DNA of 64,000 nt from Leptodactylus fallax (GCA_947044405.1 CAMRHE010000205.1:2542001-2606000), one strand, 5' to 3'. Shown: positions 31,711-42,937, counted from the stretch's first letter. Made by a program: numbers and translations. The notes: a model not told the origin generated them from the sequence alone.

Positions 31711-31849
31711 TATAGGAAATGAGTTGTGTGGTCCTTAGTCTCCATGCTGCCTGGTCCACCCTTGCTTCTGTAAGGGTAGACAAATTGTAGATTTTTGGTA
31801 ATACTCAGTACTTATGGCTAAGGTCAAGTGTTCAGAAGAAAGCTTGTCT

Positions 31850-31902
31850 TTCACTTCTCGGCCTTTTGGCTAAGATCATGTGTAGTATCTGTTCTTATCA
31901 GT
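31850..31902 (+). ncRNA. U2 snRNA 5' fragment, chimeric
   Basis: The first ~53 nt match U2 snRNA: CTTCTCGGCCTTTTGGCTAA, then GATCATGTGTAGTATCTGTT and CTTATCAGT, with a few changes (for example CATG for CAAG). The branch-point recognition core GTAGTA is intact. Beyond CAGT the match stops abruptly; the Sm site and the 3' stem-loops of U2 are absent, so this cannot be a normal U2 gene. It may be a U2-derived retrosequence, a U2 gene disrupted by an element, or the head of a U2-associated repeat. Confidence 0.8.
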
Positions 31903-32760
31903 AACAGCCAGTAGGTTGGTTCCGCCAGTGGGAGTAGTGCACCACTGTAGGGAGCCAACTGAACACTGCGAACATGAGGCAGGGAACCACACCAGGGCTT
32001 GCAGCCACCCTGGGATTGAAGCCAAGGGGCTGGGGAGGCTTTCGAAGGTCTCATGGTGCAAGTGCCTCTGGGGACGGTGACTCCAGAGGTGCCTTATCTC
32101 ACTGGGCCTGGGAAACCCACTGAGTTTGGCACATTGCACAAGCACTTGAATACACCTGAGGAGCACTCACCCTATTGCTTGATTTATCCAGCATGGGTAA
32201 TTTTTTATAGATCCGGCGGATAGACCAGGCCAGTACACTGGCACTCTATTCACTTATTTATTCTTTTTTGTTTATCACGTTTTGTCACCTGTTTGTCACT
32301 GTTTTTGTGTGGATGTAGGGGTGCGGAAACCCTTTTGGGTCCTACCCGAAGTCTAGGAGTTGGAGTGTGTGGCCCTCGGGTTCCCTCCTTCTTTGCTCTC
32401 CAGTGTCTGTCTCTGCTTTTGTGGAGATAGACAACAGTTGCAGGCTCAGTCGTACTCTTGGGGTGGCAGCCCTTGAGGGGACTAATGCAAGTAGCTGGCT
32501 TGGTAGTACTCCTGGTGGTGGCAGCCCATGGAGGAAACCAAGTAAGTCACTGATCCTCCTGTTTCGGCAGTTGGGTTGGTTCAGCCCCCTTACTCGTGGG
32601 CCTTTTGGCTCTGAGTTTGGGGACAGTTTCGGAGGACCCATTCTCTTTTGAGATAGGTTTTGCGATAGACCGCATCCTTTGCACGCCCCCCCGCCCCCAG
32701 CCCCAGGGATCCCTCGGCCATGTCCTGACAGGACCAGCTTTTATAAACCGGCAGCAGAGG
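31903..32760 (+). other. Unrecognised body attached to the U2 fragment
   Basis: This GC-richer stretch contains local inverted repeats, such as TGCCTCTGGGGACGGTGACT with CCAGAGGTGCC near 32060-32095. A later GGGCCTTTTGGCTCTGAG (32598-32615) echoes the U2 loop. Open frames are under 100 codons without motifs. A minus-strand TATAAAA-like string lies at 32738-32748. Confidence 0.4.
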
Positions 32761-32873
32761 CTCCACCCTTCCCACTAGACCACAGCAGCACAGAGCAAAA
32801 TACCAGATATCAAGATATTTTTCTTCATTTGATTTATTCTTTACATTATTCATTTAACTCAGGGAGAGTTGCA

Positions 32874-32901
32874 GCAATGCCTTCTGGGAAAATATGCAAA
32901 T
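32874..32901 (-). promoter_or_regulatory. Octamer plus SPH-like motif, copy 3
   Basis: On the minus strand: ATTTGCAT (32901-32894), a 2-bp spacer, then TTTCCCAGAAGGCATTGC. Spacing equals that of copy 2. An inverted CCAAT box (GATTGG, 32914-32919) lies beside it. Confidence 0.45.
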
Positions 32902-32902
32902 T

Positions 32903-33217
32903 CTACACTTTTGATTGGATAAGAAGTAAATTATTCAAAATGGCTGCCAGGTAGGCGGTCCATGTCATAAGGGAACACAGCTCAGGACCCAGGAGCATGG
33001 TCTTCTTCCCTCCACATGCTCTATAATACACAGTCTGCCCCTCGATATCCAAAATCCTGGTCACCAGCAGGTAATGGTAGAAGAGATCCCTGGTGAAAAA
33101 GAACAAAGCCTCGTATACTCGGCTGCAGGGAACCTCCTCATTCAGAAACATCTCTATATAGTACTGTGCTGTCCTATATAATGTATTGTATACAGAGATC
33201 TCTATATGCCAGTACAT
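32903..33217 (-). other. Unrecognised open frame, 104 codons
   Basis: Residues ~30-95 (CSRVYEALFFFTRDLFYHYL, then LDIEGQTVYYRACGGKK, LCSLMTWTAYLAAILNN) have a plausible coding composition in an otherwise AT-rich area. A TTCCCTGCAG acceptor-like string sits just before CSRVYE, which starts at the following bases. I do not recognise the protein. It could be an exon, a fossil or chance. Confidence 0.25.
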
Positions 33218-33299
33218 TGTATGCTTAATAATATATTTTCTAATGTACTGATATATAGATAGCGATTATATATCGTACACATGCAGTAAAAGGGGTCTC

Positions 33300-33528
33300 C
33301 GCTGCAGCCTGTAATTGAACCTCAGGACCATGCCCCACGTGACCGCTGAGACCCAATCACAGGGTTTAGCGGTGACATCCGGGAAACGTGACATCAGCTG
33401 TAGCCCTGAAGAAGAAACCGAAGTCAGACGGCCGACACGGGGATATCCAGTAGAGGTGAATACTAGTGTTTGTTATTTTCCATCGCCTTCCCTGGACCTC
33501 CACTTATTATAGTCTGGGGTCTGAAGAA
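33300..33528 (+). repeat. hAT-family fragment
   Basis: GTGACCGCTGAGACCCAATC recurs inverted in the element at 40753 (near 41010-41036), and CACTTATTATAGTCTGGGGT is the shared palindrome half. The ends are missing. Confidence 0.5.
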
Positions 33529-34784
33529 GAAAAAACATGGAAAAATAAAAACATAAATATAAAGCCCTATTTTTCACCAAAAAAAGTGCAAAAATTATTT
33601 GAATAACCCAAAAGGAAAAAAAATGTTATAGCCCTCAAAAAATGTTATAGCCGGTACTAAAGTGGGTAAGAGCGCTGTTGAGGATCAAAGAGGCTGCATA
33701 CTGTAAAAAACAAACAAAAAAAAAAACAGCACCACACCATGGCTGATACCTGGTATTACAGCTTTGCTCCATTCATTACAATAGATCTGGTGGTCCACTT
33801 GAGTATCCCTGGTTTATACAGTACCTTTATTTTAGAGACTATTTTTTCAAATGTAGTTGCATACTCACTCAGTACCATTGTTCACTTGCAGTACCACTGT
33901 CCACCACTAGTAGCAGTGCATTCTTATCAAGAATACAATAGCATCCCCTGTTATAATCTAGCCATGATGTAAAGGGACACTACTATAGGGATTTACTCCA
34001 ACTTTCCAAGACTCCTGAATAACATGGGTGAGCTCTAAACAGTATATAAAATAGAACTGATGCACCAACAATAATAAAACGTAACATTTACTAGTACACT
34101 TAAAAAGTACCCCAAGGAGACATCATTATGATAACTTATCCAAACCAAAACAAATTTGAAGATATAGAAAAAATGGATGGATCTTACCCAATTAGTATAA
34201 ACAGGAGTAACAGCAATGGGGAGAGCAGCCAGGAGGAGAGACACTGGTCCCTAAACTTACCCTCACAGACTCTCCCTATCCCCTGTGTATTAACTCCCAC
34301 CCTGATAAGGGCAGTACCAAACTGTACCTCAAATGATCCCTGTAAGTGCCTACGCGTTTCCTGGCCTGTTATGCGCTAATCATCAGGGGACCTTAACTCA
34401 CTTACTGACAGCAGGATAGTGATTACATAGCACAGAATAAAACAAAAACAAAAATTGAAAACAAAAATCAAAAAAACAGCCCACAATGGTGGGACAACTA
34501 CTAGCCGTCCTCAGTGGAGGATAAGCTGCATAACTAACTCCTCACATCATGACTGTGGCCAAATTATGCCCAAAAACAGGCAGTTTAAATATTACATAGA
34601 CTCCGCAGACAGCTCCTGCTCCACCATTGTGTGTGAAGCACATCCTTGTGTGCTCCGGTCCCGGGAGCTGTAGGCACGATGTGATGATGTCACTGCAGCT
34701 CCCTGAACACTCCAAGAGAACAGACTTCTACAGAGCAGCAGAGGAGTGAGGAGAGGTGAGTATCAGTGTTTTTATTATGTTAAA
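33529..34784. other. Mostly unassigned sequence
   Basis: 33529-33720 resembles a fragment of the 29190 repeat. CTACGCGTTTCCTGGCC near 34350 is a string I associate with frog repeats. No gene was seen. Confidence 0.4.
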
Positions 34785-34986
34785 CTGTGGGGGCAAATGG
34801 AGGGAGAACATTAAACTAGGGGCAGATGAAGTGGGGGTATTAAACTGGTGGCAGATGAAGGGGGGCATTAAACTGAGGGCAGATGAAGGGGGACATTAAA
34901 CTGGGGGAGATGAAAAGGAACATTAAACTGGGGGCAGATGGAGGGGAACATTAAAATGGGGGAAAGTTGGAAGGGGACATTAAACC
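34785..34986. repeat. Minisatellite, ~30-bp unit
   Basis: About seven imperfect units contain GGGCAGATGAAGGGGG and ACATTAAACTGG. Confidence 0.88.
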
Positions 34987-35755
34987 ATGGGAGTAGTATA
35001 CACTAGTATTGGTGTATTGTAGTATTTATCACCCAGTGGGGGGATAAAACCCAATTCTCAGGCTCAGTGGGGGTCTCAGCAGACAGACCCCCACCACTCA
35101 GGTATTTATCCTCTATCATTTAGGTGAATACAGTGTAGTAACATTTTGTGACTTACAGGTGACGTCTCTGACTAATCCTTCACATTTCCCTTCTCTTCCC
35201 TTTGGACCTCCATGATCACTTCTTCCAACTGTGACTTGTCTCTATAAAGTTTGCAACACAGATATCTTTGGCTCCTCACTTTTCCAGGCATCCAACCCAC
35301 ATTGTCCTCACCTACACAAAGCCCCCATCCTGCTGCTACCCCAATTATAAAAATATATGATATAACCCCCCATAATGAATAATACCCCAAGTGCATCTTT
35401 ATATTAATAATGTCCGTGTGTACCCTGTATAAATAGTGCCCCTTATTAATAATGCCCCAGATGTTAACTAATTAAAAGGTTTTCCAGGTCATTAATAAAC
35501 TAATCAGAGGGGCTCAAAAACCCAGGACCACTACTGATCAGCTGTTTGAATGATACCTGTGTAAGCGCCGTGACCGCTTCTCTGTTCACATAATGTCATT
35601 CATCTTATAGCAGCCATGTAATATAACTACAGCCTCGTCCTATACATGTCTATGTGACAAGGCTTGAATTACATTACACGGTCACTATAAACAGACAGCG
35701 TATAATATAAACTGGTGCCATAGCCACTGTTTATAAACGTCCCATTTACACACAC
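34987..35755. other. Unassigned sequence with repeat fragment
   Basis: 35470-35620 (GATCAGCTGTTTGAATGATA) resembles the GGATAGGTCATCAATAT dispersed repeat. No gene was seen. Confidence 0.35.
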
Positions 35756-35879
35756 TATAATTATTATTATTATTATTATTGTTTATTTATATAGCACCAT
35801 TAATTCCATGGTGCTTTAAATTTGAGGATTTACATACAGGATATACAAAACAGATAATACTACAGTGACCAACTATAAT
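35756..35879 (-). repeat. TTA microsatellite and repeat tail
   Basis: An ATT/TTA run is followed by TTTATTTATATAGCACC and TTCCATGGTGCTTTAAATTT. This is a common frog repeat tail in reverse; a relative lies at 56375-56420. Confidence 0.55.
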
Positions 35880-36862
35880 GTTCCACAGCAGCCCCTGCAC
35901 ACACTATTGCACAGTATTATGGCCCGCAGTGGCCCCTGAACATGGTATTGTGGCCCGCAGCAGCCCCTGAACATGGTATTATGGCCTGCAGTGGCCCCTG
36001 CACATAGTATTATGGCCTGAAACGGCCCCCGACCAGGGGAGCACAGCTAATGAAGCAAAGTGAGGCGGCCGCCTCAGGCGGCACTGTCCGTCACTGTCTG
36101 GGGGGCGGCATTTTTTATTGTCTAGTTAATGTAAACCAGCCCAGGACAGGCCGCTTTAAAAAAAAAAAAAAAAAAAAATGCACGATACCTGTCCTGGGCT
36201 GGTTTACGAGACCTCTGCATGTCAGCGCAGGAGGCGATACAATGACGTCATCGCGCCTCCTACGCTGACACGCAGACATTGCGGACAAGAAGAGGAGGAG
36301 GCGGCGGCTGCATCAAGGCATCGGAGGTAGGTGAGGATAAGTTTTTTTTAGATATAAATAGGCCGTTGCCTGCTGGAGTATCCCCGACACGTAAAGGCCT
36401 ATTTACTTATCGATCCCTGCTGCTGGTCATGGCTGCCCCCACTTCCCCTTCTGCTATGGGACACAGAAGCGGCTGTGTGCAGGAGCGGGGATGGTAAGTG
36501 AGGCCGCGGCCGGCGAACCCCATCAAATACTACTATATACTCCGGGGTCTTTTCAGACCGCGGAGTATAATAATCGGAGTCCCAGGGGAGGTGATAAACA
36601 TAAATACTATTGTTACTCACCTCTCCGGCGATCCGATGTTACTCCCAGCAGGCTTCGGCCTTCTTTGGTGACGTCCCAGGCGTCACGTGAGCCAGGCCGA
36701 TGTCATTATGTCGCGACGCCGGTCTGTGCGACATTGAAGAAGGCCAAAAGCAAGGAGTGCACCAGAGCCCAGGTAAGTAACACTGGTTTTATGTTTGTCA
36801 CCACCTGGGTCTCCGATCATTATACTCTGGGGTCTGAAAAGACCCCAGAGTATACTGTATTT
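35880..36862. repeat. Mosaic of hAT-like elements related to copies A and B
   Basis: Minisatellite-like CAGTATTATGGCCCGCAGTG units (35880-36030) precede a palindromic block and then modules shared with copies A and B: CCGTTGCCTGCTGGAG, ACTCCGGGGTCTTTTCAG (about 36540), CGTCCCAGGCGTCACGTGAG and CTCTGGGGTCTGAAAAGACC (about 36824). No clean ends were found, so it may be several insertions. Confidence 0.65.
36131..36207. repeat. 20-bp perfect inverted repeat around poly-A
   Basis: GTAAACCAGCCCAGGACAGG (36131-36150) is exactly complementary to 36188-36207. Between them is a run of about 20 A. Confidence 0.95.
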
Positions 36863-37440
36863 TATAGTATGTTGTCTTTGTAGTTTACAGCCCATTCTCA
36901 TTTTGAAATGTTTGGGAATATAGCACAACATACAAAAACAATGGATGATCACTGTAGAAGGGTTTTTAAGAAGGAGGCGCTGGATCAATTCTGCAGTATT
37001 TAATGCTTCTACTGTTATTGATTCCTTAGGTGTTATCTTAGAAACGCGTTCACTGGTGATCAGTTCCGCATAAGAATTAATGATTCCAACAACAGTAGAC
37101 ACTCCAAGTTTTCTTATGTAATTTGTCTTTCCTTGTTTATTTAGAAGAATTTCTTGCTTTACATTGAAAGAACAAATTGACTCTTCCAATATGCACTGAG
37201 GCAAATATTAATAATAATTATAAATGAGTATAAAATATTATAATTCATTTCCAGTAATGGAGAAATATTCTGTGAAAAGGAAATTGTGATGTCTTTACAG
37301 CAGTCAACATGACATATATAAAGAATAGCTATCAAAATATTCTTTAGGTACAGAATGTCATAGTTTTCTGTAAAATGACCACACTGGTGAAGTATGTCAC
37401 CTGAGAGACTTCCTGGTATCCAGAATATAGGGCTCTATAC
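36863..37440. other. Unassigned sequence
   Basis: The minus-strand frame 36683-37204 (173 codons) runs partly through the hAT-like mosaic and shows no family motif. I do not consider it a gene. Confidence 0.4.
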
Positions 37441-37900
37441 CAGGGTTCTTCAAACCTTTGCTACTTGGATCTCACCAGTCAATCCATGGGGATTCCAAAT
37501 CCCCACCAGAAAACAAATACTATTGTGCAGCACTGAATACCACTATGCAGTATACATATTAACCTGGCAAATAACACAATGCAGTACAACATACCTTCCA
37601 CGAAGCACTAGTCAAATACCACAGTGCAGCTCAAAAAGCTTCCCCAGAAGTGCCACAGTTTCAACGGTATCCCCATTGGCAACAGCTTTGTCCCTCTTCC
37701 ATCCCAACCCTCACTGGCAACAACATTGTCCCCCTTCCCAATGTCTTCCCCACTAGTAGCAGCATTTTTGTACTTCCATCCCTTTCCCAATGACAGTGGC
37801 ATTGTCCCCTTCAAACCCCTCCACCACTGACAGCAGCATAGTCTCCCTTCCCAGCCCTCTCCACCGGCAGGAGCATTATATCCCTTCCCGCTCCTTTAAA
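37441..37900. repeat. hAT-like end followed by ~35-bp minisatellite
   Basis: CAGGGTTCTTCAAACC (from 37441) resembles a hAT terminus. From about 37660, five to seven imperfect units with GGCAACA and TTGTCCCCCTTCCCA recur. No second terminus was found. Confidence 0.5.
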
Positions 37901-38429
37901 GAACACTTAAACCCCTCATAGATTTCTGTATCAAGAAATCTGGAACAACATTGTAAGACTGTGTTCAGACTGCTTTGTATCCATTTGGTATGCATCTTAG
38001 AAGAGTGTAGCCAATCATTCGCCTTAGACGCGTATAGCTGTAAGCCTACACTGTTGCAGACATCCAGTTGTACATCCAAATGTACAACTGAACATATGCC
38101 AAAAAATATTCTTGTGGCATACACCAGATCCATAGTCATGACATATGACGCAGAAGATATTCATTGAGCACACACTGAATATGGTATAAATATTAGGCAC
38201 TCTTTACATCATATTTGGGCACCATATATTAGAACATGCTCCCCACATATACATCAGTCTACCCATAGACTTTAATCATCAAAGGTAGACAGATGTTTGG
38301 GTTGTTTTTGTTGGTGGAAATTTTTTTATCTCAGGTTTTTTTTTTTAGTGGGTTTAATGGGTAGAGTATGTGCCTAATGCGCACCACAGAATTTGTCAAT
38401 TTAGCCCAATGAAAAATGCTGTTTGAGAC
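37901..38429. other. Unassigned sequence
   Basis: No gene or bounded element was recognised. Confidence 0.4.
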
Positions 38430-38800
38430 TAAGGCCCTACTGTTTTTTTTGTTGTAAATTTTCTGCGTTTTTTGAGCTAAAGCTAGAAATGGATTGAGCA
38501 GAAGGGAGAAGTATAAGAGCTTCCTAGATAGTTCCCATTCCTTCTGTAGCCACTATTAGGTCTGGCTCAAAAAAATGCTGCAACAAAAAATTATGCGTTT
38601 CCGAGTGAATGAGATTGAGAGTGAATGAGATACCATCCACACATTGCAGGAAAAGAGACGCTGCAGAAAAGCTGCATTTTCAAAAACACATGCATTTTTG
38701 AAAAATGTAGCATGTCAATTTTACCTGCGGAAGCGCTCAAGTTTTCACTGTAGATTTAATAAGGGAAGAAAAACCACAGAGAAATACGCAGCAAAAATGT
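38430..38800. repeat. GGGGCCCCAC-type miniature-element relative
   Basis: ACACATTGCAGGAAAAG, GTAGCATGTCAATTTTACCT and GCAGAAAAGCTGCATTTTCA correspond to parts of the element at 25911. The left end CTAAGGCCCTACTG is worn and the right end is lost. Confidence 0.5.
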
Positions 38801-39339
38801 AATGAAAAACATATAAGATCATTTTAACAGAACTTTCCCTTTAAGTTATGGGAATCTGTAATGATTGATGATTATTTGATTTATTGATTCATTTAATGTA
38901 CTGCGATACTGCCCCACGGTATTCAGTTATTTCCAGGACTTACAGTAGGATCAAACTATTATATGCAGCAACCGGCTAAGTAAACAGGAAACATAAAGCT
39001 TGTATCACAACACTAGTAAGTAACAAGAGTTCAGGTAAGTAGGAAATCACCAATACATAACTAGGACAGGATGGTGATGGAAATCACATAATGGAAAAAC
39101 TAGGACCCAAAGACTCGAAAACCAAACTAAGCAGACCTGAACACAGCAGCAGAAAAAAGGAACAGATTATTACAGGGAAAAAAAAAATGGAGACAACTAG
39201 AACTAGAACAAGCCCCAGAAATTAAACAACTGCACCATGAACACTACTAAACTGCAACAAGAGATAACAAGCCTATGGAAAATTCCCGTAATAAATACAC
39301 ATAGTGTTTGCATAGCATCAGCACCACCTGCAAAAAACA
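38801..39339. other. Unassigned; partly A-rich dispersed repeat
   Basis: 39040-39310 has the A/G-rich texture of the repeat at 27740. No gene was seen. Confidence 0.35.
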
Positions 39340-39900
39340 GATTTTAGATTTTTACTTGCCGCGTTCCAAAAGCCATAACTTTTTTAAATTTTACATTCAC
39401 AGAGTCTTATGAGGGCTTTTTTTGTGGCACAAGTTACACTTTGTAATAGTCCCATTTGATGTACTGGGAAGCTGCAAAAAATTCAGAATAGAGTGAAATG
39501 AGAGAAAAACAACATTTGAAATACCAAATTTATATAGTCGCCATATTCTGATACCCATAATGTTTTTATACTTACGTATATGGGGATGCGTAAGGCGTCT
39601 TTATATGTGGGGCCAGATTTACTTTTTATGTATACCGTTTTGAGAAATGTCTGATGTTTTGATCCCTTTTTATTCATATTTTTTTAGGAAGGGGAAAATA
39701 CGGTGGTTTGGCCATTTTGATGTTTTTTCCACCTTTACGGGATTTAGACAAAGGGGGTGATTTGAATTTTTAGGTTTAAAAAAAAAAAAAAAAAGTAAAA
39801 CTTTTTTTTTACTGTTTTATTAGCACCCCCTAGGGGGCTTGAACCTGCAATCATCAGATCGCTTATTTCATAGATTGCATACAACTGTATTGCAGTCTAT
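39340..39900 (-). repeat. High-copy dispersed repeat, inverted relative of 29190 and 63570
   Basis: GCGTTCCAAAAGCCATAACT and TTATGAGGGCTTTTTTTGTG are, reversed, strings of the same family. A long A/T tract (39778-39812) and GCACCCCCTAGGGGGCTTGA follow. Confidence 0.5.
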
Positions 39901-40498
39901 GGGGAATTTACTACATTTCTATTGAGGCCTTCCATAGGCAAGCCTTACTACAGATCTAAAGACAGACCTGGGAGCCTTCATATGCCACATGGGAGCCATC
40001 CTGCACATAAACAGGTTTCGGCGCTGGTGGGGGCTCGTAGTAAGGTGCTCATGAAGGGATTGGGCGCATAAATAGTTAAAATTCCCAGCTATTAGGGAGA
40101 ACTGTGATCATGGGCATTAGTATTTGGTTCCCGCTGTATAGAACATATTTAAAGACCCAACATATGTAAAGAATGACATCAGTCTTCTGGCAGATGTCAG
40201 CAGAGACGTCCTTTTTGTGCCAGCTCTCACATGTGGTTATGAAGAGGTCATTGCTTCGGTGGCCAGTTGGGGGTCTGTAGACAGGACCTGCTGTCGCTGG
40301 AAACAGAAGACTGGGGAGAAATAAGTCATTTTTTTAATGTTATTGGCCCGATCAGCACAATAAGTCAGACAACCTCTTTATTTATGGAACTATCTAATAA
40401 CATTTCAGGGTAAGGGTGAGCACGTGTGAATGCATCCAATGGGGTCCACTTAATATGACCTGTCATAAGCACATCATAATTATTTTTATTTCTCTTAG
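39901..40498. other. Unassigned sequence
   Basis: No bounded feature was recognised. Confidence 0.4.
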
Positions 40499-41357
40499 CA
40501 ATGATGTAACTATAGTGGTTGCAGCTGCAACCGGGCCCAGAATCCATGGGGGTCCACAAGTCACCCTCACCACAATACAGTAAACTTCCTTGATCTCCTT
40601 TCTGATTTCCTGTGCCTTTTGGTGAGCTTCTAATTGTCAGAAATGACAAAATTAGCAGTAGGACAGCGGCATAAAGACAAGTGGCAAGATTATGATGTGA
40701 TGAGAACTGATAGTAGATGGGAATAATGGGAAGCTTGTATGCATGTTGTGAATAGAGATGGGTGAACCTGACGAGATTCGTTTTGCAATATTAGTGAGGT
40801 TCAGCCCTCTGGTTCGTTTCATACCAAACTTGTTCGGATAGATGCTATTATTATACTTTGGGGCCTCACCAGACCCCATAGTCCAATAAGTAGAGGCCCA
40901 GAATAGGTGTAGAAAAAAAAAAACACTTATACTCACCTTGTCTCACCTCTCCTGGGTGTTCCCTAGTGTCCTCTTCTGGCCTCAGTCTGATGTCACACTC
41001 CCCGGGGTCACCGCTGAGCCCTGTGATTGGGTCTCAGCAGTAACATGGGTCACACAGAGTGTCATAACTGAGGAGACCCAAGAGTATAATAGTGTTTCAT
41101 GTGTGACAAACCCCAAAGTTTTGTATTCAGGTGAACCTGAAACTTTTGGAAATTTCGGGTCAAATCCAGTTCTAAACAAATCACTTCGCCCAATCCAATT
41201 GTGAATAAGTCTTCATGGTGGTCTGTGCCCAGAGAAGGAGAGATAAATGTAAAAGCTGCTAATGTGCAGATGGGACACAGATGATGGCTGTGAAGTTAGG
41301 TTCACATAGGGGGCCCAAGCTGAACTTTTGCATCAGGGCCCGTTAGTTACGCCCCTG
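40499..41357. mobile_element. hAT-like element (GGGCGTAACTA group), interrupted
   Basis: The left end CAATGATGTAACTATAG is a worn form of the family terminus, whose right end reads TAGTTACGCCCCTG. Flanking TCTCTTAG (40491-40498) and TCTATTAG (41358-41365) match at 7 of 8 bases. A second hAT-like element (40753-41198) sits inside. No transposase is present. Confidence 0.72.
40753..41198. mobile_element. hAT-like miniature element nested in the former
   Basis: It starts TAGAGATGGGTGAACC and ends in CGCCCAATCCAA. TTGTGAA(T) flanks both sides (40746-40752 and 41199-41206). It carries the shared TTGGGGCCTCACCAGACCCC palindrome and the GTCACCGCTGAGCCCTGTGA module also seen at 33300. It is related in its terminus to 7105-7448. 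Confidence 0.75.
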
Positions 41358-41365
41358 TCTATTAG

Positions 41366-42619
41366 CATTAGTAATCTCCTGTTTTTTCACTTTTATTTGA
41401 TCTTGGAAGCCATAGTGAAAAAACAGCTATACTTTGCATGATAAACAGAATCACCTGCTCTGGAGTCTGTTTGGCTGGTTCAGTGAAGCAGTGAAATGCA
41501 AATGAGAGTGGAAAAATTGTTTTTGTCATTTCAAAATGTAGCATGTAATAGAATAGCAAACCAGACTTTGTAAAGAAAACGCTGAGCAATTTAAGTTTTC
41601 TCTGCCTGCCAACCTGGCATATTATAGAGAAGTAGCGTTCAACTAACTCAGCATGCAAGTCTGGATAGAATAGGTTGTACCATTTTTAAGCATGTTTTTA
41701 TCTAAAAGTTGTCCATAGAGTAGAGGGCGTCTGGTCCTATAGTAAAAATAAAGTCCTGGAGCGGGTTTATTCCACTATAATTGCCAATTACTGCTTCCTA
41801 AAATGTATTCAAGAGAGGGAGGCTTGCACCTGTATACACCTCTTCAGATGAATATTCTTTGTATACAGGGGTGGTAGAGAATTGGTCTATAAATGCTAAA
41901 AAAGGTAAACACACACCATAACTTTCTGGTCGGGGTGGTAAAACCCAATGATAAAATCAGGACCCATTTTGATTTTTGCTATGAGCTTTCCTTTCTTCTA
42001 TTTATGCCACTGGCAGAATATCCGAGCAGCATAGTCGGTACATTTCTTTATATGTGTATTTTATGGCTGCCCGTATAGAACACATATCCTCGAACTCTTT
42101 GTAATGTAACAAGTGATTTGGAGGTCCGGGGTAAAGTGGAATGACAATCTGGATACCCCCTTTAAGCCAGCAGCATGTCTAAGTTTCAACTGTTCATAAA
42201 CATATTCATATCCTTTATTGTACCAATAAATATTAAAGGTTTTAATTAAAAAAAAACAAAAAAAAAAAAACGTAATCACAGATAACCAAGACAATTAAAG
42301 TCAACAGGAAGGGACTATCCTGTGGTGGGATAAGCCTGGGACAGTATGGTATACTACATAAGTATATTGGAAAAACCTTTCTATGCTAATATGTGGACCT
42401 GCTTTGGTAGCTGTGACAAGGGGCACTAGCGGATATTACTGTGTATGATTTATTGATGCTGCAGTGGGATTCCTTTGCTACTTATTCATTACATGAATGT
42501 ATGGATTAGGGGTTTTGTATACTGAATAATGAATTATTTATGTGTTGGTCATGAATTTTCATGTTATGTTATTTGTTTAACCCAGGTCTTGTCCCTACCT
42601 GTTGATTTTAATTGTCCTG
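41366..42619. other. Unassigned sequence
   Basis: No gene was seen. Poly-A patches lie at 42248-42270. Confidence 0.4.
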
Positions 42620-42642
42620 TTTTTTTTTTTTTTTTTTTTTTT
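42620..42642. repeat. Poly-T run
   Basis: 23 consecutive T precede the minisatellite. Confidence 0.95.
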
Positions 42643-42649
42643 ACTTTTA

Positions 42650-42937
42650 GAACACTATTTCTGTGTGGTGGACACTTAGAGGACATTATATTTTGTGGGG
42701 CTCTAAGGGGGCATTATACTGCATGTGGAGCACTAAGAGAGCATAATAATAGATGATAAGGCACTAATGGTGCATCATACTGTGCAGAGACACTAAGGCA
42801 TCATTATATTGTAAAGCAGGTATTGGTGGGTATTAAGGTAATATTATACTGAACATGGAGTACTATAGGTTATTTTTTATGTGGCACATGACAAGGACAT
42901 TATACTATAGGGCGAGGCACTAAGAGGTCATCATAAT
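42650..42937. repeat. Minisatellite, left part (~30-bp unit)
   Basis: Imperfect units contain GGGGCATTATACTG and GCACTAAG. The array resumes at 44831 after the inserted element. Confidence 0.88.

Noticed and set aside
32598..32615. Second U2-like fragment (GGGCCTTTTGGCTCTGAG)
   Set aside because: Only about 13 bases match U2, which can arise by chance; kept only as a remark.
32942..32960. U1 snRNA 5' end on the minus strand (CTACCTGGCAG)
   Set aside because: Only ten bases resemble U1 and the following sequence does not.
36683..37204. 173-codon minus-strand frame
   Set aside because: It crosses the edge of the hAT-like mosaic into unrelated sequence and contains no recognisable domain.
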